DNA of 64,000 nucleotides from Psychrobacter pygoscelis (GCF_004335015.1 NZ_RQRU01000003.1:248001-312000); one strand, 5' to 3'; counted from the first letter of the stretch, positions 45,325-55,399 are shown. Notes: generated by a model from the letters alone, not told the origin. Program-made: numbers and translations.

Positions 45325-46176
45325 ATGAGTTTGGATGTACCATCAGTAAGCCTTATAAGTAACGACAGAGATGACAATACCTCTACAAGCTCTCATCAAT
45401 CAGAGCAAGGGGTTAGCCCAACTGCCTTAGCAAAATGGTGTGACCAATACCTACAAGCCAATGCCTTTAAAGACTACTGCCCCAATGGATTGCAGGTCGA
45501 TGCACAGCAGCCTATTCGTCGTATCGTCACTGGAGTGACAGCTTGTGAAGCACTTATTGATGCCGCGATTGAGCAAAACGCAGATGCCCTACTTGTCCAT
45601 CATGGCTACTTTTGGAAAGGTGAACCCTCTGCCCTCACAGGGATGAAAGGTCGCCGAATTCACAAGCTCATGCAGCACGGTATCTCCCTACTGGCCTATC
45701 ATCTTCCCTTAGATGCACATCGAATTATTGGCAATAATGCTGTCTTAGCAGCCCAGCTCGATCTTGAGATAACAGGAGGCTTATATCCCGAAGAAAGCCA
45801 TCCTGTGGGCAATATTGCCACTTGCGCCCCTATTAGTACGTCTGACTTTCAGAGTAAGTTGCACCGAGTATTAAGCCGCGACCCCTTGGTAATCTTTGGT
45901 AGCTCTGAAGGCGCAGATAGACAACTACAAAAGATTGCTCTATGCTCAGGCGCAGCGCAAGATATGATTGACCAAGCGGCGCTCATGGGCTGCGATGCCT
46001 TTATCTCGGGTGAGATCTCAGAGCGTACCACTCATAGCGCTCGAGAGCTTGGAGTGGATTACTTTGCTTGCGGTCATCATGCGACAGAGCGCGGCGGTAT
46101 TAAGGCATTAGGTGAGCTGATTCAGCGAGAGCTATTGTTGGAGGTCAGCTTTACCGATATTGCTAATCCCGTTTGA
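45325..46176 (+). CDS. Nif3-like dinuclear metal centre protein (YbgI)
   Basis: 283-residue hexameric Nif3/YbgI family protein that binds two metals in each subunit. Metal residues are His92 and His93 in LVHHGYFW, Asp130 in HLPLDAH, and His251/His252 with Glu255 in CGHHATERGG. A 30-residue polar N-terminal extension precedes the family start at LAKWCDQYL. GGAG before the ATG supports the start. Recent work links some family members to GTP cyclohydrolase-like or DNA-repair roles, but the activity is not established. Monocistronic, with a hairpin after the stop. Confidence 0.93.
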   Translation: MSLDVPSVSLISNDRDDNTSTSSHQSEQGVSPTALAKWCDQYLQANAFKDYCPNGLQVDAQQPIRRIVTGVTACEALIDAAIEQNADALLVHHGYFWKGEPSALTGMKGRRIHKLMQHGISLLAYHLPLDAHRIIGNNAVLAAQLDLEITGGLYPEESHPVGNIATCAPISTSDFQSKLHRVLSRDPLVIFGSSEGADRQLQKIALCSGAAQDMIDQAALMGCDAFISGEISERTTHSARELGVDYFACGHHATERGGIKALGELIQRELLLEVSFTDIANPV

Positions 46177-47095
46177 TATTGACTCTCAGTGCTTTTCTAG
46201 TAAGGGATAAAAGTTAAAATAAATAGAGCGTTTGCAAAAATGACTTGCTTAAACAGCTCTATTTGTTAATTAGATATTCTAATTACCATTGAACCTATGT
46301 TGAACAGTATAGGACTAAATTCACTAATAAAGTTACCGCTTGTTATAATTTTATTGTGTTTTATCGTCCTTCACTAATCCTACCTTGAATATTCATTCGT
46401 TAAGCCGCATATTAACAACTGAGAAAAGTTGTAAGAAATTGTGTTGTCATGAGCATTCCAATTCTTTCAGCCATCAGTTAAATCGATTATTAACAGGCTG
46501 TGCCTTTTATAGCTCGATGCGGTTATTTAGCAAGTAGCAGTATCATTGCGTGCCTTATTCGACCAGCATAGTTCCTATCAATAATCCTTGCCGTCCTACT
46601 CATAATGCCCATAACGATAGATATGTTAATCATGGGCTGAGTAGTTCTGCCTGAGGCTAGGCTATTTAATACTATTTATCAATTCTGCATGTCAATCTCA
46701 TAAATTGAATACTTGAATGATATTTAGCTTTATCAATAGCCAGACAAGGTATATCAGTAGCTAGAATCAGCTGCTATCAATGACTCTATAAACCCTTATT
46801 GATCATTGAGATATCTTGAGCCACGGTTAACTTATTCATGACCTTACTCTGAGAAAGCTTGGGGCAGTACTATGACGTGGGCGATAGTTAGACCAACGTC
46901 GAGATTGTACTGAGCCAGTCTTTCTGATTGGACTTATCTTTAGAGCTTTATCAGCCTATGATCAATATAGTGCTAAATGAGCCTCGTATGAAGATAAAGT
47001 CTACATCTACTTAAGCCGACTTGACGTTTATCATTTGATAAATCCCCAAGTGCTGTAGTACCAGTGAGTTAGATGGCTATATCTAGGAGACATAC
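46177..47095. other. Long intergenic region before the MltF-like gene
   Basis: 919 bp with no long frame, tRNA-like or other recognisable element apart from the hairpin at 46221-46264. I see nothing else nameable in it. Confidence 0.45.
46221..46264 (+). terminator. Possible terminator of the Nif3-family gene
   Basis: AAATAGAGC (46221-46229) pairs with GCTCTATTT (46256-46264); TTT/AAA pairs inside. There is no proper T run after it, so activity is uncertain. Confidence 0.4.
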
Positions 47096-48286
47096 ATGCA
47101 TCGTATTACTTATCGTGTCAAAGTATCGACGCAAAGCGCCAGCAGACGACTTAAGAAGTTCGTCGGCAAGACGCGCAGTGATATGAACACTACAAGTAAG
47201 CCTGCCGTATTTAATCGCTTTTCAACTACCAAAAAAATTGTCCAACTATCAAGTATTGCTTTATTGTCCTTACCAGCTAAGAGTCTTACGACGACGGGCA
47301 ACGGTGTCCATGCCTTTGACCGCGTCATGGTAAATAAGTCATTGACTATCGCCTCGGTACCGGGTGACAGTACTTTTTTTGCAACGGACAACTTCCAACA
47401 TGGCTTCGGCTATGATTTGGCACGAAGCTATGCCAATGAGCTTGAGGTTAGCATTAATCTTAAGACATATACCACTGATGCTCAGGCGTTAGCTGCCGTC
47501 AAAAGAGGGGAAGCTGATTTGGCATTGACCACCTCAAGCACCCAAGAGATCAATAAGTTTGCCTTAGCATCAATGAATCTAAGCTGCGGTCAGGATGCTA
47601 AGTTGACAGCGAATGGACTGCACCCTAAGGTTAGCTGGACATTCGCCGATGCTGATGATCCTCTATCGCAAAAAGCCAGTCACTTCTTATGTGACAATGT
47701 AAAAGTAGAGAACACCCAAAAGCTGGCGGCATTTTATAATCAAAATTTATTAAAAGATGCCTATAATCAACAGCATTTTAATAAAGCATTGTCAGATAGA
47801 CTGCCCGATTATCAGTCTTTATTTAAAGAGCAAGCTAGCGAGTACAATCATGACTGGCAGCTGCTCGTCGCTATGGGCTATCAAGAGTCACACCTTAATG
47901 CCAATGCGATATCACCCACCGGTGTAAAAGGGCTTATGATGCTGACCAATAGCACCGCTAAAGCTATGGGCGTATCAGACCGCGTGGACCCAACCCAAAG
48001 TATCAGCGGCGGCGCGCGCTATCTAGAAGAGATGAAAGCGCAGTTTGCAGATGTACCCCAAACTGACCGCTTATGGTTTGCTCTAGCGGCTTACAATATG
48101 GGTCCAAATGCAGTAAAAAGTATCCAGCGTAAGCTTGAGGCAGCCGGTCAAGATAAAAACAGTTGGGCGAATGTCTATGCCTATTTAAGTGATCACGCTA
48201 AGTCGAATGGTCGCTACGTTCAGTGTATGCACTACGTGAGCAATATTCGTAGCTATCTTGAGTCGATAAAGACGCAGACTGTCTAA
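47096..48286 (+). CDS. MltF-like lytic transglycosylase with reduced substrate-binding-protein domain
   Basis: 396-residue peptidoglycan lytic transglycosylase. The C-terminal SLT domain (about 240-380) has catalytic Glu264 in MGYQESHLNANAISPTGVKG and the AAYNMGP motif near 342. Before it lies a short solute-binding-protein-like part (about 80-160), with FGYDLARSYANELEVSI and LAAVKRGEADLALTTSS. In E. coli MltF (518 residues) this domain is about twice as large and regulates the enzyme, so one lobe seems missing here. The N-terminus is basic with a hydrophobic stretch (IVQLSSIALLSLPAKS), perhaps a late signal or anchor. AGGAG six bases before the ATG fixes the start. It is convergent with mltD. 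Confidence 0.85.
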   Translation: MHRITYRVKVSTQSASRRLKKFVGKTRSDMNTTSKPAVFNRFSTTKKIVQLSSIALLSLPAKSLTTTGNGVHAFDRVMVNKSLTIASVPGDSTFFATDNFQHGFGYDLARSYANELEVSINLKTYTTDAQALAAVKRGEADLALTTSSTQEINKFALASMNLSCGQDAKLTANGLHPKVSWTFADADDPLSQKASHFLCDNVKVENTQKLAAFYNQNLLKDAYNQQHFNKALSDRLPDYQSLFKEQASEYNHDWQLLVAMGYQESHLNANAISPTGVKGLMMLTNSTAKAMGVSDRVDPTQSISGGARYLEEMKAQFADVPQTDRLWFALAAYNMGPNAVKSIQRKLEAAGQDKNSWANVYAYLSDHAKSNGRYVQCMHYVSNIRSYLESIKTQTV

Positions 48287-48328
48287 TACTGAATCTCGTT
48301 GCTAGTTGCCAGTGAAGACATTATCACC

Positions 48329-48364
48329 AAAAAAAACGCTGCCTAAATGAGCAGCGTTTTTTTG
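48329..48364. terminator. Bidirectional terminator between the two transglycosylase genes
   Basis: AAAAAACGCTGC / GCAGCGTTTTTT, a perfect 12-bp stem with an eight-base loop and T runs on both strands, placed between the convergent genes. Confidence 0.9.
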
Positions 48365-48405
48365 GAATAAGAGCATTCTATTACTAGCTTGTTAATCATT
48401 AACCA

Positions 48406-51400
48406 CTAACGATTAGGGACAGTCAAGGTTTGGCCGCGTTGCAGCTGTGCATTGGCTTCAAGATTGTTCATATCAGCAAGCTCTTTGGTAGATACCCCGT
48501 ACTTGCGCGCTAAGCCAATCAAGCTATCACCACTTTGCACCTTATAGCTAACAGTCACTTTCGGTACTTGTAAGCTCTGGCCTCGTTGTAGCTGTGCATT
48601 ACTCGCTATATTATTGGTGGCCGCTAGATCATCGACAGACACACCAAATTTACGAGCAAGACCAATGAGACTGTCGCCAGATTGCACTTTGTAGCGCTCA
48701 GTATTGGAGAGCTTTGATCCAGTGCTTGCGCTGCTCGAGGTTGATGACGACTGCGTATTATTGGAGCTTGAGCGACTCGTTGACGATGCTGCTGAGCCTT
48801 TAGCAGGAATGGTAATGGTACGGCCACGAATTAGATTAGCCGACGTGGAGATATTATTTGCTGCCGCCAAGTCGCTGACTGATACACCATATCGTGCAGC
48901 TACGCCAGTTAAAGTATCACCTGAAGCTACCTTATACTTAACTGGCTCATCATTAAGCCGAATACTCACTTTATCTTGGCTTACGGGTAGTTTGATCGTT
49001 TGACCACGCTGAAGCTGTGATTTGGCATCAAAGCTGTTAATAGCAGCAATTTGCTCTGCACTAACGCCTATCTTGTTAGCAATGCCGATCAATGTATCAC
49101 CAGATGCCACTTTGTACGAAGAGGTAGGACCGTTGTAGCTTGAGCGACTATTGCTAGAGCTTTGAGTACTGCTAGAGGTGCCCTTATTAGCAGGCACTTT
49201 CAAACGCTGACCCACATAGAGGTTATCGGTAGTAGATAGTCCGTTTAAGCCAGCCAGCGTGTCTACTGAGACGCCAAACTCACGGGCGAGCGCAATCAGG
49301 CCATCACCAGACTTCACAGTATAAGAGCTGGTCGCTCCGTCATAGTTAGAGCGACTGTTACTACTTGATGCGCTGGAGCTAGCTGCAGTACTAGCCGTCG
49401 TGGTAGCAGGAACTTTAAGACGCTGACCCACATAGAGGTTATCCCTAGTAGATAGCCCATTTAAGCCAGCTAGGGTATCTACTGAGACGCCAAACTCACG
49501 GGCGAGCGCGATTAGTCCATCACCAGATTTTACAGTATAGGTAGTCGTATTACCTTTGTAACTTGAGCTGCTGCTACTTGCGTTACTACTTGACGTAGTA
49601 GCGCTTGAAGAGCTACTAGATGTACTTTTTGATACTTTACCTGGGATTAGCCAAAGCCGCTGACCGCGTAGCAGCTCCGCTGAACTGCTCAGATTATTAT
49701 AGCTGGCCAGCTCACTGACAGACATACCAAAGCGGCCGGCTGTACCAATGAGAGTGTCTCCAGACTGAACGACATAGCTATCAGGACGTGAGGGTGTAGC
49801 ACTATTAGACGAGGAACTACTGCTAGTATTTAACGGCGCAATTGGCTTGGCATTGTAAAGATATAGCGTACTTCCCGCCAGTAGATTGGCACGAGGGTCA
49901 ATCTGATTCCACTCCGCGATATCACGCCAGTTAACCCCAGCTCTACTAGCGATATTCGACAGCGTATCGCCGCGCTTGACTGTATAGGTAGTACGCTTAC
50001 CTTGCGGCTTTGGCTTACTGGCTACTGGGTTATTGGGCGTACTAAAGCTCAGCTTTTTCTCTTCACCTTTGGCCTCTAATATCGACTGCTGAGTCTGTAC
50101 AGCAGATAGTTTAATATTACCATCAACAGGGCTTACTACCTCAGAGACGCTCGGCGTCTGCTGCTGAATCTGCTTGGCAATAAAGTCGCGCTCAGCATCA
50201 CTTAACGGTGGCTCTTGCACGATGGTATTGTTCTGTGTGACCTGCGCTGAAGTTGTCGGCAAGCTATTACTATTTTTGAGTTCTGCATTAATCTTATTCA
50301 TCTCGCTGCTGCTCACTGGCGGCTCTTGAGCGACATTGGTCTGCGAACTATAGACAGAGCTACTATTTGGAGTACTTACAGGAGAAATGTAGCTGGTCGT
50401 CTGCTTAGGTACGCTAGCACTTGCTGCATATTCAGCGAGGGCTGAAGAGTCAGAAGGTAATGATGAGCTCTCATAAGGCTTATTGTTATAAGCAGGGGTA
50501 TTTTGTGCCTGCATAGTACCGGCACTGCCATAACCACCGAGCGCACTTATTTTTGCATCCAGATTGACATTGACATCGTTAGGAATGACCACTCGCTGTG
50601 GTCCTGAAGAGTCTATGCGTGATGCAATCAGCGCTGGGTTTAGCTTTTGTAGCTCATCAACGCTGACACCGGTGACTTGTGCCACTTCAGCCAAACTAAT
50701 ACCGTAATTGACCGGCACACTACGGAAATGTTGGCGGTTAGCAATAGCAGGTAGATAGACCCCATACTGCTCAGGCTTTGCGACGATATCTGCTACAGCC
50801 AAAAATCTAGGCACATAGTTCTGAGTCTCTGTGGGTAGGCTTAACGACCAAAAATCAGTAGGAAGACCACGCGCTGCATTACTATCGATTGCTTTTTGGA
50901 TTCGGCCAGGTCCGGCATTATAAGCGGCCAGTGCAAGCTCCCAACTACCAAACTGATTGTGCAACGCTGTCAAAAAGTCGTAAGCTGCGCGAGTAGATTC
51001 AATGACATCACGGCGACCATCATAAGTGCTGCTTTGATTTAGACCATAGATACGCCCTGTACTAGGGATAAACTGCCATAAGCCAGCAGCAGCTGCATTA
51101 CTGGTCGCGCTAGGGTCATACGAGCTTTCAATCACTGGCAGCAAGGCAAGCTCTGTTGGAATATTACGGCGCTCAGCCTCTCTTACCGTATGATATAGAT
51201 AACGACTTGAACGCGCTGCCAATCTATTTAGATAATCTTGACGAGATGAAAACCAGCTTTTCTGAGCTTCAATTCGAGCATTATAGCCATACTGGCCATG
51301 ATTCATGCGATAGCCTGCTCGCAGTCTATTCCATAAGTCACCATACTTCTGGATCGCCAGTTTATTATCCTCAACCATGGTCATATCGGTAGCTTCAAGC

Positions 51401-51681
51401 AAATCTGCTAGCTCATCTAAGCTTTCTTCGTCCAAAAAGGCAGTAGAGAAGTCACCGTCTGCAGGCGTAGTACCCACTGATCCTTGTTGCGCATTCGCTG
51501 CCGCTGAAGAACTGGCCGCTGGCCGCTGCTTGACGACAGGACGAGTGTTCGTCACTACCGGACCATTAACACTACTGGTATTACTACAACCGCTGACCAG
51601 TAAAATTGCTGAGATAGCAAGCGTTAATTGTTTTAATGGAACTACGGATAAAGCGCGAGAGGTAGACGGGACAGTTGACAT
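48406..51681 (-). CDS. mltD: Membrane-bound lytic transglycosylase D with expanded LysM array
   Basis: 1091-residue lipoprotein that cleaves peptidoglycan glycan strands; E. coli MltD has 452 residues and two LysM domains. The lipobox is VSGC with Cys32. The catalytic domain at about 155-330 has Glu185 in LPVIESSYDP, AAAGLWQFIPSTGRIYGL and LAAYNAGPGRI. A divergent LysM-like unit follows near 335-385, then a glutamine/serine-rich spacer. Eight clear LysM units occupy about 565-1091 (pattern Y-x-V-x-S-G-D-x-L ... L-x-x-G-Q-x-L-x-V-P), separated by serine-rich linkers. Units three and four of these eight are nearly identical, also in DNA, which shows recent duplication. The array should give tight or processive binding to peptidoglycan. 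Confidence 0.94.
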   Translation of the reverse strand: MSTVPSTSRALSVVPLKQLTLAISAILLVSGCSNTSSVNGPVVTNTRPVVKQRPAASSSAAANAQQGSVGTTPADGDFSTAFLDEESLDELADLLEATDMTMVEDNKLAIQKYGDLWNRLRAGYRMNHGQYGYNARIEAQKSWFSSRQDYLNRLAARSSRYLYHTVREAERRNIPTELALLPVIESSYDPSATSNAAAAGLWQFIPSTGRIYGLNQSSTYDGRRDVIESTRAAYDFLTALHNQFGSWELALAAYNAGPGRIQKAIDSNAARGLPTDFWSLSLPTETQNYVPRFLAVADIVAKPEQYGVYLPAIANRQHFRSVPVNYGISLAEVAQVTGVSVDELQKLNPALIASRIDSSGPQRVVIPNDVNVNLDAKISALGGYGSAGTMQAQNTPAYNNKPYESSSLPSDSSALAEYAASASVPKQTTSYISPVSTPNSSSVYSSQTNVAQEPPVSSSEMNKINAELKNSNSLPTTSAQVTQNNTIVQEPPLSDAERDFIAKQIQQQTPSVSEVVSPVDGNIKLSAVQTQQSILEAKGEEKKLSFSTPNNPVASKPKPQGKRTTYTVKRGDTLSNIASRAGVNWRDIAEWNQIDPRANLLAGSTLYLYNAKPIAPLNTSSSSSSNSATPSRPDSYVVQSGDTLIGTAGRFGMSVSELASYNNLSSSAELLRGQRLWLIPGKVSKSTSSSSSSATTSSSNASSSSSSYKGNTTTYTVKSGDGLIALAREFGVSVDTLAGLNGLSTRDNLYVGQRLKVPATTTASTAASSSASSSNSRSNYDGATSSYTVKSGDGLIALAREFGVSVDTLAGLNGLSTTDNLYVGQRLKVPANKGTSSSTQSSSNSRSSYNGPTSSYKVASGDTLIGIANKIGVSAEQIAAINSFDAKSQLQRGQTIKLPVSQDKVSIRLNDEPVKYKVASGDTLTGVAARYGVSVSDLAAANNISTSANLIRGRTITIPAKGSAASSTSRSSSNNTQSSSTSSSASTGSKLSNTERYKVQSGDSLIGLARKFGVSVDDLAATNNIASNAQLQRGQSLQVPKVTVSYKVQSGDSLIGLARKYGVSTKELADMNNLEANAQLQRGQTLTVPNR
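49180..49570 (-). repeat. Recently duplicated LysM-coding units inside mltD
   Basis: Two neighbouring units with almost the same DNA. One lies at about 49195-49330 and the other at about 49415-49550; both encode SGDGLIALAREFGVSVDTLAG and DNLYVGQRLKVPA. This points to an array that is still changing by unequal recombination. Confidence 0.75.
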
Positions 51682-52206
51682 GATTGATAAGGCTTCCTAA
51701 ATGACTTAAATATAATCGATAATTGAAAAGGATGCTGTGAGCGTCTGAAACCTTGGCATCCCTAATTAATCCTACTACGTTATGTCGATTTCCTAAGTTA
51801 AATACTGAATATAACACGAGCTTGCTGTTTTTATTAGGCTTAGCAGTTAATATGCTAACTTACAGTAGGTTTGACTGAAGATTATAACGACAAATACCAA
51901 TTTGGGTAAGTAAAAACCCACTCATTTAGTAAGTTATTAAAAGTGGGTGGATGGTATAGCTAGTGTCTATACCAAGATATGACAACTATTAACACATCAG
52001 TATTATCAAAATATATTGCTACAACCCTCTAAAACAATAGCGTATAAAGGACTTAGGGCAAAATTAATTATTCATTATAAATAGCACTGGATTAATAACG
52101 AGCATATACGGCAAATCAGCAACCAATTATTCCAATAAATACTAACTGAACTATTAGTCAATTAACTACTGGCAGTATAGTTATTCCTCACTTGCTAAGT
52201 TAGTTG
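51682..52206. other. Intergenic region between mltD and the NTF2-like gene
   Basis: 525 bp without a gene. It contains the terminator of the upstream minus-strand gene at 51911-51950 and presumably the mltD promoter. Confidence 0.5.
51911..51950 (-). terminator. Likely terminator after the NTF2-like gene
   Basis: ACCCACT (51916-51922) pairs with AGTGGGT (51942-51948), with inner TAA/TTA pairing. The minus strand continues TTTTTA. It is 256 bp after the stop codon, so the 3' untranslated region would be long. Confidence 0.5.
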
Positions 52207-52743
52207 TTAATTGATAGTAACTTGAGAGACTGCTCTAAGTAATATGGCATTATTACTACCCGAACCAAGGGTAACGCGCGAGGAAGTCACAAAACTAACG
52301 TTTTGACCATCTTTGACCCAAGTCTCGACAGTCTTGACATCCGCTTTCGCTTGCTCTCCTGAAGTTACTATATTATTAACTGTAATCTCATAACGATAGT
52401 TTTGCGTCTGATTCCAGCTGCTTTGTAATAACTTTAAGTAAGCGTCTTTATCTAGGCTGGTCGTCTTACCTTTACGAGACAATGAGATTAAAGCATCATC
52501 TGAGACCAGTCTTGCAACTTGATTAATATTTTTACTATTAGCGGCCGCCTTCATCGCTGAGGCATACCCTTGTACTGCACTTTCAGTAATGGGTGCAGCT
52601 TGAGCTGACACCGCTGTGCCAGCAGCTATGGTTCCAGCTGTTATTAGGCTTAAACCGCGCATTGCACGTTTGGCAGTTGCCAAACTAAATACAGTACGAA
52701 AGATAGAAGCATTTAATAAATTACTTTTCATTATAAAAGCCAT
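52207..52743 (-). CDS. Exported protein with possible NTF2-like fold
   Basis: 178 residues with a clear Sec signal peptide (LSLITAGTIAAGTAVSAQA, cut before APITESAV near residue 49). The mature 130 residues have the helix-helix-beta layout of SnoaL/NTF2-like domains (AVQGYASAMKAAANSKNINQVARLVSDDALIS, then alternating strands NYRYEITVNNIV, AKADVKTVETWV, VSFVTSSRVTLG). This fold assignment rests on pattern only. It is probably periplasmic; function is unknown. The ATG at 52743 has AGGA eight bases before it. Confidence 0.78.
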   Translation of the reverse strand: MAFIMKSNLLNASIFRTVFSLATAKRAMRGLSLITAGTIAAGTAVSAQAAPITESAVQGYASAMKAAANSKNINQVARLVSDDALISLSRKGKTTSLDKDAYLKLLQSSWNQTQNYRYEITVNNIVTSGEQAKADVKTVETWVKDGQNVSFVTSSRVTLGSGSNNAILLRAVSQVTIN

Positions 52744-53181
52744 AAGGACGTTCCTAAACTAAGGGGCGCGCTATCAATATCTGATTGACGCTAAAGGTGT
52801 GGCACTGATAAGTCCGACAACCAACTTTAAAAAACTCTTCAGATGTCAATGTGCTTAACCATATTTAAAGCTCGCTTGGATTCAACCGCATTATCAAAGT
52901 TCAACATGCTAGCCAATCCTTCGAAATCAATGCACTCTAAAGCATTATAAGTACTCACTAATAGTTTAGATTAGCACGTTAATATAACAGTGATGTAACA
53001 ACAAGTGTAACCCTTGTTTATGAATATCCAATCACTATTTTAAAAGGCTATGCAAAATAATCCTTAATAAAATAAATACTGGCTTTATTGCCGTTATTTT
53101 AAGATTTATAGCGGCGTACTAAGTAACAGTGGCGATGAACACGGTGCGGCGTCTGCTCCACGGTTTTTATTGTTAGTGAGC
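52744..53181. other. Intergenic region, nothing recognised
   Basis: 438 bp between the CNNM-type gene's stop and the NTF2-like gene. No frame, clear hairpin or repeat was noticed; it should hold the promoter of the NTF2-like gene. Confidence 0.4.
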
Positions 53182-54519
53182 TTACTGATTGACGCTATCA
53201 TTATAGATCTCATCATCATTGAGCTTCATACCTAAACGCTCTACTCGCTTATCCATCAATTGCCGAGCCAGCGCCTGCATGTCCTCTACTCTATCAATCT
53301 CATCGACAATCTCAAGCCCTAATAAAGTCTCAAGAACATCTTCTAAAGTCACTAAACCTTTAACCTCACCGTACTCTCCTACCGTAATCGCAATATGAAT
53401 GTGCTCTTTTAACATCAAATCTAGCAAATCAAATAGCTTCATTTTAGAAAATACGAAGGTGATATCCCTCTTGAACTGTATCAAGGGCTTATTCATAGCA
53501 TGATTGGCTTTAGCAAGCAGCATATCCGTTTTTAGCACAAACCCTTTGATGTCGTCTAGCTCTTCATCATAAATAGGTAAGCGCGAAAAAGTCAGTTTAG
53601 GCCGCTCAGCCAAGACTTCTGCAACGGTCATCGATTGCTCAAAAGCCTGCATGACGGATCGCGGCGTCATAATGTCTTCGACCTTGATCGCCCCAAAAGC
53701 TAGTAAGTTACGGATAATTCGCGACTCTAATGGATCAATCTGACCGGACTCCTCACCAACGCTCGCTAAGGCAGCAAATTCGCGGCGACTAAATACATGC
53801 GACTCTTTGCCACGGACCAAAAGCTTGGTCAGTCGCTCTGATAACCAAATGACTGGAAAGAGGATGACAATAATGCCGCGTACAAAATAAGCGACCAAGC
53901 CACTGAGCTGCCGCCAATAGACTGTACCGAGTGTCTTAGGGATAATCTCAGATAAGGTCAAGATGGCTAAGGTCATCACCGCAGAAAATAGTCCAAACCA
54001 AGCACTACCAAAGACAATGGTCGCTTGAGCACCAGCGCCGATAGACCCTAAGGTATTGGCAATGGTATTAAGCGTCAAGATAGCGGCGAGTGACTGATCG
54101 ACATTATCGACTTTAAGCCTTTTTAGCATTGAGGCTTTTTTGGGATTGTCTTCGCGAATATCGGCAATAAACGATGGCGTCATGCTAAGTAGTACCGACT
54201 CTGCCATAGAACAAATAAAAGAGACACCGATAGCCATAACCACGAAAAATATAAGCAGAACAATATTGGTAGTCGTTGGCTCTACCATAGTATCGGCAGC
54301 CCACAGCGTGGTAGGCAGAGTCGCTATTGCAAGACCAGTGCCTGCCTTACCTAGTAATGACCCAGCAGACGCTAGCCCTCGGCGAAGAGGCGTCTTAGAA
54401 TGCATATCTATTGGCGCACACTGGTTCTGTATGGTTATATTATTAATAGACAAATGAGCAACCTCTGATTGCCCATTATGAGCAGACAGTAAAGTATTAA
54501 TATTATTTGATGGATTCAT
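53182..54519 (-). CDS. CNNM/DUF21 and CBS-domain membrane protein (CorC/HlyC-like family)
   Basis: Inner-membrane protein of the cyclin-M (CNNM) transporter family, whose members move magnesium or other cations. From the ATG at 54519 it has 445 residues. The DUF21 membrane domain lies at about 80-230 (FICSMAESVLLSMTPSFIADI, LSEIIPKTLG). A CBS pair follows at about 275-400 (VEDIMTPRSVMQAFEQ, YGEVKGLVTLEDVLETLLG). The first 75 residues before the first membrane helix are unusual, containing GLAIATLPTTLWAADTM, which looks like a signal-peptide-like segment. The start is uncertain: none of the candidates at 54549 (TTG), 54519 or 54405 (ATG) has a good ribosome site. Confidence 0.88.
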   Translation of the reverse strand: MNPSNNINTLLSAHNGQSEVAHLSINNITIQNQCAPIDMHSKTPLRRGLASAGSLLGKAGTGLAIATLPTTLWAADTMVEPTTTNIVLLIFFVVMAIGVSFICSMAESVLLSMTPSFIADIREDNPKKASMLKRLKVDNVDQSLAAILTLNTIANTLGSIGAGAQATIVFGSAWFGLFSAVMTLAILTLSEIIPKTLGTVYWRQLSGLVAYFVRGIIVILFPVIWLSERLTKLLVRGKESHVFSRREFAALASVGEESGQIDPLESRIIRNLLAFGAIKVEDIMTPRSVMQAFEQSMTVAEVLAERPKLTFSRLPIYDEELDDIKGFVLKTDMLLAKANHAMNKPLIQFKRDITFVFSKMKLFDLLDLMLKEHIHIAITVGEYGEVKGLVTLEDVLETLLGLEIVDEIDRVEDMQALARQLMDKRVERLGMKLNDDEIYNDSVNQ

Positions 54520-55066
54520 ACGACGACAATACACAACAGTGTTGAACAAGTTAAATAACCTAATTGAAGAAATAACCTAATTGAAGAATTGATAATGGGA
54601 CTAACTTACGAATGATTGCGACATATAAAGACAATATATTAGGTCACTGAACCAAGATACAAGACGACTAGGCATAACACTTATAAAATTGTGTATGGTA
54701 TTCGTCACTCTATTATATTTATAATTTTAGCAGCGCTAGCAAATCTGCCTGACAATGACATAAGTCAGGTATCTACATCAATAAGGTCCTACCGAACCCT
54801 ATCAGCTATAGCCTATATTGCTCTGAAACTCCGAGCAGTATTAAGCTAAGCTTACTAGTAACATTAGTATACAAGATTGACCGTCTTGTTAGCTATAATC
54901 TCTGACAATTCTAGCATGCCAATTAGCCTAGCCATATTAAATGATAGAGGGAACAGTGACAAGCTAGCGAATAAAATTACTTATGCGCTGCTATTAACAG
55001 TTACCAAATGCAGCAATTTTTGTTACTATGCGTCATATTTTATTGATGAATCAACCCGAGAATACT
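54520..55066. other. Divergent region between the CNNM gene and yajC
   Basis: 547 bp without a supported gene; a frame at 54877-55200 overlaps yajC in another frame and is rejected. Promoters for both genes are expected here. tgt and queA, often found before yajC, are absent. Confidence 0.45.
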
Positions 55067-55399
55067 ATGAGCTTTTTAATTCAATCCGCCCATGCGGCTC
55101 CAGAAGCGGCAGCAGGTCCAGCATCATTATTTGGTCAGTTATTGTTGCCGATCGCCTTCTTTGCTATCTTTTACTTTTTGATTATTCGTCCTCAATCTAA
55201 ACGCACTAAAGAGCACCGTGCGATGATTGAAGCATTGAAGGAAGGTAATGAAGTGATTTTCGCTGGTGGTCTTATGGGCCGGATCAAAAAGCTTGAAGGC
55301 GATTACGCCATTGTTAGTCTCAACAACAATACTGATATCAAGGTGCAGCGTGCTTCAGTACTGTCTGTATTGCCAGCTGGCACAATAGACAGTATTTAG
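55067..55399 (+). CDS. yajC: Sec translocon accessory subunit YajC
   Basis: 110-residue single-pass membrane protein that binds SecDF and the SecYEG channel. The family start MSFLIQSAHAAPEAAAG matches the ATG at 55067; longer readings to 55028 are rejected. The membrane helix is LFGQLLLPIAFFAIFYFLII, followed by the conserved RPQSKRTKEHRAMIEAL and GNEVIFAGGLMGRI. It precedes secD by 228 bp, which holds a strong hairpin. Confidence 0.95.
   Translation: MSFLIQSAHAAPEAAAGPASLFGQLLLPIAFFAIFYFLIIRPQSKRTKEHRAMIEALKEGNEVIFAGGLMGRIKKLEGDYAIVSLNNNTDIKVQRASVLSVLPAGTIDSI

Noticed and set aside
48406..50080. Regular repeats resembling an array such as CRISPR
   Set aside because: They are LysM codons with variable serine linkers within one open frame; spacing and sequence do not fit CRISPR.
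54877..55200. 107-residue plus-strand frame overlapping the yajC start
   Set aside because: It runs in another frame through the yajC start; yajC has clear family identity.
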